In this document: one piece after another, positions 1 through 6,777 of the stretch
How the letters are laid out: each line of letters opens with the position of its first letter
Position numbering within the stretch: position 1 is the first letter of the stretch
Notes under the pieces: generated by a model
Seen by the model: only the letters and a program-made list of their open reading frames with translations
Database searches by the model: none
What the model was told of the DNA's origin: nothing
From: Monoraphidium neglectum
Taxonomy: Eukaryota; Chlorophyta; Chlorophyceae; Sphaeropleales; Selenastraceae
Length of the DNA stretch: 11,567 bases
Assembly: GCF_000611645.1 (NCBI RefSeq)
Contig: NW_014011765.1
Span: forward strand, 1 to 11,567
Direction of reading: 5' to 3'
Program-made: the position numbers and the translations under genes

Positions 1-272
1 ACGCAAGGCAGTGCAGTGCGGTGTGTGGACACATGTGTGTGGCAGTTGATGAGCGTGGTCTTGACAGGAGGGTCATCTTTGTGGGTTGGACCGCCCCACA
101 ACTTGCGTACAACAACTCCTTGGAGCAACAACGGCCCCGCATGCAGCGGCTGGCCGGAAACAGGGGGTGTCGCGTTGTGCACATGCGGTGCCCAGGGCCC
201 GGGGCCACACTGGCTGCACTGGCTGCGACCCAACCTCAAAAGCAAGATCCACCCCTGGGGCCCCCCGCCCAC

Positions 273-2356
273 CCGGCTTCATGTCTCGGTGGAAGTAGCC
301 GTGCTGGTGGATGTACGCCAGGCCTGTGGAGGGGGAGGGGCGGTCGAGAGTGTGTGTGCGGGCGTGTGGGTGGGCCCGCACCTGTGCGCGTGTGGACGCG
401 GGTGCGTTGTGCATGCACGCATGCGCGCATCAGTGCGTACGCCTGTGCTTGCGTTCGCTTGACATGATTGTGTGTGTGTGTGTGAGGGGGGGGGGTGTGC
501 ACGCGCACAACCGCGCCTGTGGATTTGGGGGTCCAAGCAACTCATGCCTGTCAAGGGCCACCACAACAGGCCATGCAAATCAACAGAACCAGCCCGCACA
601 GCAGCTGGCCGGGGCGGGTAGGCACGCACTGCAGCGCCCCTCCGCACCTTCCCAGAAGCCGCGTCCACCCCTGCGCCCCCCCCCCTGGTGCCTCACCCTG
701 GAAGACCTGGTGGCACCACGCGCGTATGCGGGCCTCGGGGAAGAGCCTGTCGCGGTCCTTCATCAGCTGGTACAGGTTGCAGTCCTGGAGGGGGATTGTG
801 TGTGTTGTGGGGCGTGTGCGTGAGTGTGTGCATTTGTGTGTGTGTGTGTGTGTGTGTTTGTGTGTGTTTTTGTGAGAGTGTGTGTGTGCGCATGCTTGTG
901 TCTTTGTGTGTGTGTCAGGTGTGCGTGGGTATGTGAGTGCTGTGGGCAAAGGGGGGGAGGGAGCAGGTGTGAGGCGGAGGTCGCGGACGCAGCTTACTTG
1001 ACTGTGACCTGGCTTGCATCCAAGTCCTGACGACGTCAGCTGCCGCGACAGCGGCAATCGTCACGCCCGCTGCAGTCGCTGCCCCTTGCCCGCCCGCTAC
1101 CAACCGCCGTCCCCAACACCACCACCATCCTCCCTGTGACTCACCAGGAACTCAAACACGAAGAACAGCTCGTCATTTTCCCGAATGACCTCCTTCAGCT
1201 TCACAACATGGGGGTGGCTCAGCCGCCGCAGGGACTTGACCTGGGGGAAGGCGACAGGGCGTCCATGTGCTTGCGTTGGGGATGGTGTGTGCAGGTGCAT
1301 GCGTCCAGTTGGGGGCCCAGAGGGTGCATGTGTGTGCATGTGCACGCGAGTGTGTTTATGTGTCAGCATGTGTGCCTGTGTGTGGGGGATTCGGGTCTGC
1401 TGATGGCAGCCGTCTGGGAAGCGTGCAGCGCGCCGCCTTGACCACGCGAGCAGGTGATGGCGCCGTGCGGGTCGGCGCCGTTCCCACCCGCCCCGAGTTA
1501 CGTGAGCGTGCCGGCGCTGCTCAGCAAACTGGCGCCCTTTCCGCGACACGGCCGTGGCTGCAGGTACTGCTGCTGTGAACGCCGCTTTCCCCTGCTCCGC
1601 CGTCCATCCAACCAAGGCACGCCCGCTTCCACCCAGGCACAACAGGCCAGGCCCGGCCCTTCGAGGCGCAGCTACGCCCGACGCCCGGCGAAGGCTGTTC
1701 CTCTGACACCGCCGCTCCGCCCAACGCTGCCCCATCGCCCCGCCAGCCGCACGCACCTCCCGCAGGTTCATGCACTCGTCCTGGGGGTTCCGTGGTGCGT
1801 GTTTCAGAAGGGCCGCATGTGGGTAAAAGGGCCGGTGAGTGATTGGGGGTTGAATGCGCGAGCATGCTGCACACTTGTAGGCAGCGCAGCCTGTGAACAA
1901 GAGCTTGCCGTTGGGGCGGCAAGGCTTGTTGGCAGCCTGTGCGAGGTGCGCACCCAGCTGAAGAACTTGCGCTTCATCTTCTTGATGGCAACCTGGGGTT
2001 TGAGTGGGTCGTGGTTTTGGGGTGGGTGGCCCGACGTGTGCTGCTCAAAGTGAGGCGCCCCTCGGATTGTGTGAGACGCATATCGTGGCCTCGGAGCGCG
2101 ATGTGGCGCCGATTTGAGCGAATCCCAGTTCTCACAACCGCTGCCATGAGAAGAGGCAGGGCGCGGCCTGCGCCGCGCCAACCGCGCCTGCATGCGCCCC
2201 CCTGCCTCGGCCGGCGCCGCGCCGCGTCCCTTCCCGCGGCCCGCACGCGGGGCGGCGCGGGCAGTTGGTGGTTTGCTTGCAGCTCACCACCTCATTGGTT
2301 TGCCGGTTGACGGCCTTCCACACATTGCCGTAAGTGCCGTCCCCCAGCTGCTTCAT
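273..2356 (-). CDS. MHK: MAK/ICK/MHK-family Ser/Thr protein kinase, N-terminal part (six exons, gene runs off left edge)
   Basis: This is a CMGC-group kinase of the MAK/ICK (CILK1)/MOK branch, which includes plant MHK and algal flagellar-length kinases; the family transfers phosphate from ATP to Ser/Thr, and in ciliated cells it limits cilium length. Exons on the minus strand are 2356-2288, 1992-1954, 1780-1757, 1240-1145, 784-697 and 323-273. All have GT..AG borders and the phases agree, giving 122 codons plus one base. Visible motifs are the glycine loop GDGTYG (residues 5-10), VAIKK with the ATP-binding lysine (K27), the family signature MKRKFFSW followed by DECMNLRE with the helix-C glutamate (E44), [13 protein letters not shown], and HRDMKP (117-122). 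The last donor is phase 1 after G, as needed to start the usual Glu of KPEN, but no such exon is found in 1-272, so the activation loop and C-lobe lie outside. Start: codons are open upstream to a stop at 2503-2501 with no other ATG. Residues RYRV just before M1 match the family's usual RY start, so the true start may lie in an unseen upstream exon joined at an AG ending at 2367. The family call is firm; the ciliary role is inference. Confidence 0.88.
311..500. repeat. Degenerate TG/GC-rich alternating tract in a kinase intron
   Basis: This is intron sequence between kinase exons 784-697 and 323-273, rich in TGTG and GCGC steps. It includes a 23-nt strictly alternating purine/pyrimidine run near 407-430 and a TG run at about 470-482 followed by a G-run. 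No coding signal was seen on either strand apart from its edge, which overlaps the HRD-containing exon. Confidence 0.6.
796..935. repeat. TG/CA-rich microsatellite in a kinase intron
   Basis: The plus strand is dominated by TG dinucleotides, with a pure (TG)11 run at 835-856 and many interrupted copies around it. It lies in the intron between the kinase exons ending at 1145 and starting at 784, so the transcribed strand sense reads CA. Long open frames crossing it translate to Cys-Val or Thr-His strings and are artefacts. Confidence 0.9.
1757..1780 (-). other. 24-nt microexon of the kinase gene (DECMNLRE)
   Basis: Eight codons reading DECMNLRE are flanked by a C-rich stretch ending in CCCCCAG on the acceptor side and by GTGCGT on the donor side. 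The octamer exactly fills the gap between FFSW and VKSLRRL, which are contiguous with it in MAK/ICK/MHK proteins, and it carries the helix-C glutamate. Both flanking junctions are phase 0, so skipping it would remove eight residues without shifting the frame. Confidence 0.85.
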
Positions 2357-2757
2357 CACCCGATACCTGCCGAAGCCGCGATTGGGGGACCGGATGGCGA
2401 GCGCCGTCGCCTGGGGGCTTCGGAGCCAAGCAGGGCGCTCGCAGCTGCCGCAAGTGCTTTGCCAGGCAGGTGTAATGCAGGGCCGTTGATGTTGGGCAGG
2501 TCACCGTCTGACGGTAACCAGATGCCGCCTTGCGGCGCGGCGTCTTCGTTGCTTGTGTGCGCATATCACTCAACAGGACCACACTGGTAGTGGCCCAGGT
2601 CCCGCGCCGATGCTCGATCGTTTTCTTTCTCTACAAGCCACGAAGTACGCTCCAGGCACACACATAGCGTTTCTCGCATGACAAGCACAGCACCGAAACA
2701 TCGCCCGCAGCTGCACCCGAGGCTTGCAGCAGGGACTACAATGCTCGAACACTCCCA

Positions 2758-2765
2758 TATATATA
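2758..2765 (-). promoter_or_regulatory. Possible TATA box for the kinase gene
   Basis: An eight-base TATATATA stands out in GC-rich surroundings, about 400 bases upstream of the first kinase ATG. It reads the same on both strands, so it could also serve a plus-strand transcript. No other core promoter element was identified, and the assignment rests only on position and composition. Confidence 0.25.
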
Positions 2766-3531
2766 GCCGGCACCACACACGCACCGATTCATGGTGCTGG
2801 GTCCCACTCCTCCTCCCCAGGGCGGGAGTTTGCGACCCGCCGCGCCCGAGCGCTCAAGCGGGGGTGGTTATACAGGCAACACCATATGAATCACCAACCA
2901 ATACACGCCTAGCGCTTCCAACGTGCCGAGGCTAGATCGCGTTGAGAGTTTGTTTTAGTCCAGGGATGTGTAGGTTTCGTGGTGGAGAGTCGGAAATCAA
3001 AGCGGAAACTGTGAGTGTGTTCGAAGCAGGCCGGACGTGCTTGCACAGTCACTGTTTGTCGCGCGAGCCGCTCAAGCGGGCCGGTTCACGGCGCTTGAAT
3101 CGCCGATAACTTTCTTCCGGCCGCCTAGGCACAGTTGCATGACAGATTTCTAGGACCACTTGCATCGTTCCAATGTGTACCTTGAGAAGAATAAAAGTGC
3201 ATGCAGGCGCACGATGTTGGGCTGCACCCGCTCTGCTTTCAAGCCTCGTCCAACCCAGCCCTGTCAGCCTCGGAGGGGGGCTAGTCACGGGGCCTGCAAC
3301 TGATGCGCTAGCGCTGGACAACAGAACAGGCCTGGTTTTACTGCAGGAGCCCTTGGCCATGCAGGCACGCAAGCGCTTGGGAGCCAATGCAATGGAGACA
3401 ATACTGTACCCAGTGACCCTCTTGCTTGACTGATGTGTCCACTTGTCAAGCCTCAAAGTAGTACCTCACACTAACTCGCGCCGGTATGCTTGCGTGGGAT
3501 GTGCTGGACGGACAGCTGTCAAAAAAAGTGT

Positions 3532-3545
3532 CATCAGTACTGATG
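3532..3545. repeat. 14-bp perfect palindrome with flanking direct repeat
   Basis: CATCAGTACTGATG equals its own reverse complement. The sequence GATGTGCTGG overlaps its right edge (3542-3551) and also occurs upstream at 3498-3507. A dyad regulatory site is possible, but chance cannot be excluded. Confidence 0.6.
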
Positions 3546-3704
3546 TGCTGGTCAACGTGTCTGCATGATTGTGAAAAATTCAAGGAGGGCCAATGAGCGT
3601 GTGCACTCAAACGAGGTGATGGAGATGTTTTTGTGTATTGAGCAAATTAATTTGCACCACCCCAAATTACCCCTTACATCTGCACAATGGCCGGGGGCAG
3701 TGAA

Positions 3705-3725
3705 GCAATGCAATTTTTGCATTGC
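3705..3725. repeat. Perfect 9-bp inverted repeat with 3-base loop
   Basis: GCAATGCAA, a TTT loop, and its exact reverse complement TTGCATTGC follow one another. It lies in the AT-richer gene-free spacer. It could form a small hairpin or be a dyad binding site; nothing nearby identifies a function. Confidence 0.75.
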
Positions 3726-4645
3726 ATGGTCCAAGGGAAATCCTGTGCAGAGCTTTGCGGTGTTCGAGGACCAGGGCAGTGCAACTTTTCGCCTAATCGC
3801 CCAAGGGCTGACTTGCACAGGCCATACGTGGCTGCACAACGAGCTGCACCGATGCACCGATCCAGCTGCCGGGCCTTTATCGGCTTCGCAGTCCTCTCTA
3901 TGGCCCTCTTTCCCAAGCATCGGCTTGAAGCACCTGTGGGTGAGGTTCCTGGGCATGTATCAGCTCTGGACGGGGCATGCTGATTTGGGATAGTGGGAGT
4001 GCAGCGCGAGGCCGCCAGTCGCGAGCCCAGCCCAGCTCAGCCACGGGGCTTGTCATGCAGTAGCTTATTAGTGCTTGAGCTAGGTGGAGAACGACGACTC
4101 TCAGACAGGATGAGCAGAGATTGCAAACATCGACGAGGGGGAGTGGGACTCGAGGCCTGCCATCCAGGAACAAGCAAGATGCCAGTTATACTGGTGGCAG
4201 CAAGTGCCCTGGGACAGTTGATACCTCGGCGAGGGCCGGCAGACGGCTTGGTGGCAGCAGTGCGATCGCCGCCGCCCGCCGCAGCCGCTGCTGCTTCCAC
4301 CTGAAGAGCCAGTGTCGGGGCCAGTGATGGGCTCTGCGCATCAGTCACACGCCATTCGTTACGATGGTCTTGCAGACCTGCACAGCGGCATGGCGTCGCC
4401 TGCTCGCCAAAGCCGAAGCACAGTACGGGCGTGCCAGGCATGCAGCCACGTGCAGCAGCAACCCTGCAGCGAGCGGCGATGCGACGATGGAGCTTTTTTC
4501 CTTTATTGCCTTGGACCTGGCCGAAGCTCCGTGGCCCCAGACGCCCCATGAGTGCCGGCTGCTACGCGCGGCCAGTAGGCGATCGCTGCTGAGAGGTTGA
4601 CGGCGTCGCATGGCAGCGCTGGAGGCCGCGGCCGCTCACCTGTCA

Positions 4646-4872
4646 TAGCAGCAGCAGCTACGGCTGCGACAGCAGCTGTGGCAGGAGCGGCAGCAGCAGC
4701 GGAAGCTGCGGCAGCAGCAGCAGCAGCAGCAGCGGCAGCAGCAGCGGCAGCAGCAGCGGCAGCTGCGGCAGCTGCGTCAGCTACGGCGGCGGCATCAAAG
4801 CAGCAGCGGCGGCATCAGCAGCATCCGCAGCTGCGGCAGCAGGAGCAGCACCAGCAGCAGCTGAGCAGCAAT
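4646..4872. repeat. Imperfect CAG/GCA trinucleotide repeat upstream of the eL34 gene
   Basis: About 225 bases consist largely of CAG/GCA triplets interrupted by CGG, CTG and CAT units, with an uninterrupted stretch of seven GCA units starting at 4711. In one plus frame it reads as polyalanine inside a long open frame that has no ATG start and runs into the eL34 exons in a different frame, so I treat it as non-coding. It ends about 185 bases before the eL34 start codon and may be promoter or 5' UTR. Confidence 0.85.
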
Positions 4873-5056
4873 GTTGGCAGCGACACTCAGTTTGGTGTAT
4901 GGCAGCCACAGCTAAGATTGGTATCACCTACTCCCTCCTTCCTGTATCACAAATTCCTGGAGGCCCCCACTGTTCTGACGTACCTGCCCCCTTCCTCCCT
5001 CGTGCCGCGCAGCACTCAGGGACCCCCCCTAACGCCGCAGCGCCGCAGCAGCCAAG

Positions 5057-6143
5057 ATGGTGCAGAGGCTGACGTACCGCAGGCGCCACTGCTACAACAG
5101 CGCCTCCAACCGGACGCGCGTGGTCAAGACCCCGGGTGGGTTTGGTTCCTGGGGATTGCGACCCCACCCTCGAAGGACGGAGACCCTCGCAGTGCCTCAA
5201 CAATATCCGATGTCATCCACATGTTCATCGCGAGGCGCTTTTCGGGCTTGTATTGTGTGCGGCATCACCTGGCCCGTGACTTGCCTCACAAGGCAGCTTT
5301 GGTCAAACCCGATTGTGCTTTAGGTGAAACCTCCCGCCCCTCCCCCTCCTGGGCACCCTGCAGGCGGCAAGCTGGTGGTGCAGTACCAGAAGAAGCCCAC
5401 CAAGCACCCCAAGTGCGCCGCCACCGGCGTGCGGCTGCACGGGGTGAGTGCGCACGCGTGGGGCGCCGTTGCGGCGCGCTCTGAGTTGGTTCTGGCAGCG
5501 GCGCGGGACCGACGTGACATGTGCAGACCGCTGCAGCAGAGGCGGGCTGTGTGCCAAGGGCTGTGTGCGAAGGGCCCCCCGCTTCAATCAGGACACTGGT
5601 GTTGCTGTCTGCCCCCAAGGCACCGATTATCGTCTGATCCCCATCGACCTTGCTGACCTGCCCAACACACCGCCTTGTCTGCACCTGTCTGCGCAGCTGC
5701 CCCAGCGCCGCCCGGCGACTCTGGCGCGCCTGAGCAAGAGGCAGAAGTCGGTCAACCGCATCTATGGCGGCGCCCTGAGCCACGCCGTGGTCAAGGAGCG
5801 CATCGTGCGCGCCTTCCTCATTGAGGAGCAGAAGATCGTCAAGAAGGTGGGGGGGGGGGGCTTGGTGTACGCAAGCGCACTGATATGCGTGCTTGGGTGA
5901 CTGTGGATATGGTGGTGGTGGTTGCTGCGTGGGGACGGGGGCCCTGGAGCGGCCCCAGGCTGCTGTGCGGGGCCATATATATGGCAGTGGCAGGGGGAGT
6001 GATCGCGACAATGCAGGCGGGGGGCTTGAGCAGCCTCGACGCCCTGGGACACCCGGCTCGCTCGCCTGGGCGCTCGGTCGCAACGCCCGCCTCTGAAAAC
6101 TCAATCAAACAAACAGGTGCTGAAGCTGCAGGCCAAGAAGTGA
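5057..6143 (+). CDS. RPL34: 60S ribosomal protein eL34 (four exons, complete)
   Basis: This protein is a structural component of the cytosolic large ribosomal subunit. Exons are 5057-5135, 5364-5443, 5697-5846 and 6117-6143, all GT..AG, giving 111 residues, slightly shorter than the usual 115-120. The N-terminus [20 protein letters not shown] and the plant-like VVKTPGGKLV are followed by [24 protein letters not shown] (about 65-79), [19 protein letters not shown] and the C-terminal VLKLQAKK. Between RLHG and IYGG the spacing equals that of the animal protein, which supports the exon 2-3 junction. Of the zinc-ribbon cysteines known in animal and archaeal eL34, only one, at KHPKC, remains in this region, as in plants. 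The start sits in a good context (CCAAGATGG). Runs of 13 and 15 pyrimidines lie upstream (4931-4943, 4987-5001). A TGTAA signal lies 30 bases past the stop. The third intron begins GT followed by twelve G. Confidence 0.95.
5972..5985. repeat. 14-bp AT-cored palindrome in eL34 intron 3
   Basis: GCCATATATATGGC is a perfect palindrome, resembling a CArG-type or TATA-type core, within the 270-base third intron of the eL34 gene. No function can be assigned. Confidence 0.5.
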
Positions 6144-6172
6144 GCGCATGTTTGGCTCGCCCGCACGGCCCT

Positions 6173-6177
6173 TGTAA
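6173..6177 (+). terminator. TGTAA poly(A) signal of the eL34 gene
   Basis: TGTAA is the usual green-algal polyadenylation signal. This copy lies 30 bases after the eL34 TGA stop, giving a very short 3' UTR. Confidence 0.7.
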
Positions 6178-6777
6178 CTGGCGGTCCTTGGTTTCCCTTG
6201 CCTGGGTCCGTGCATCCACTCTAGGTCTGCCAGGCAGTCGCTGGCGGTGATGACCTGGAGGACACGTGGGCAGCCGGCTGTCGTCTAGGGCCGCTCTGAT
6301 TGCAATGGTGGCAGGCAGGGGCAGCAGCTCGCAAACAGGGTGCAGCAAGATTGCTTCATTAAAAGTGGCTGGATTTCAAGCCTAAGCAGCAGTGCTAAAG
6401 CGGAGTGGGGTCCTGGAGCGAGACTGCACACACAAAGTCAATGCCACGAGGCTGAGCGCCCGAATAAACTTGACCATGCGACCCCTCCGCCGGACCGCAT
6501 CTTGGACCTTGAAAATTCAGCTTAAAGCAGTTTGATCTCAGTCAAGCTCTGTGGTGGTCAAAATGTGTTGGGGGGTGCGGGCGCGATGCATGGCCCCCCC
6601 AGCTGCATCAGCATCAGCAGCATGGATCAATCGAGATGGGTACTCGCATGTCGCGCCAGCACGAGGCCAACATTCAATCAGACAAAGGGTTCTTGTCCAT
6701 CAACATACACGTGCACAAGACTGGTATTGCTGATCCTGAAGACACAAGACACCCCGGGGCGACCTGATTCAGCATCC
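6178..6777 (+). other. Spacer between eL34 and transporter genes
   Basis: About 600 bases separate two genes in the same orientation. No RNA gene or further coding exon was recognised. The transporter's promoter and 5' UTR must lie here. An open frame continuous with the transporter's first exon extends back to about 6532 and includes an ATG at 6622-6624, so a longer N-terminus cannot be fully excluded. Confidence 0.55.

Larger units (their letters stand above)
2367..5056. other. Divergent spacer between kinase and eL34 genes; no gene recognised
   Basis: About 2.7 kb lie between the minus-strand kinase and the plus-strand eL34 gene. From roughly 2560 to 4000 it is noticeably AT-richer than its surroundings. 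The open frames here (for example minus 3456-3049, plus 3565-3993, plus 4364-4600) have no recognisable domain, no plausible splice partners and ordinary shadow-type composition. The spacer holds a TATA-like site, short palindromes near 3532 and 3705, and a CAG repeat near 4646-4872. It should include the 5' UTRs and promoters of both flanking genes. Confidence 0.6.

Noticed and set aside
1..272. Possible next kinase exon with the KPEN and DFG motifs
   Set aside because: I read the minus strand of this stretch in all frames and found no segment encoding ENLL or DFG, so it is treated as intron running past the left edge.
2501..2582. Candidate upstream first kinase exon starting at the ATG near 2564 and ending at ACG/GTGACC
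   Set aside because: It ends in phase 0, whereas the acceptor at 2367 needs phase 2, so joining them breaks the kinase frame.
4597..5484. 295-codon plus-strand open frame with long polyalanine
   Set aside because: It has no ATG start, its first part is the CAG repeat read in one frame, and its second part overlaps eL34 exons 1 and 2 in the wrong frame.
5448..5696. Open frame through eL34 intron 2, continuous with exon 3, looking partly protein-like
   Set aside because: The spacing between conserved RLHG and IYGG matches the family only if 5444-5696 is removed. The intron has a canonical GTGAGT donor and CAG acceptor, and its length (253) would shift the frame if retained.
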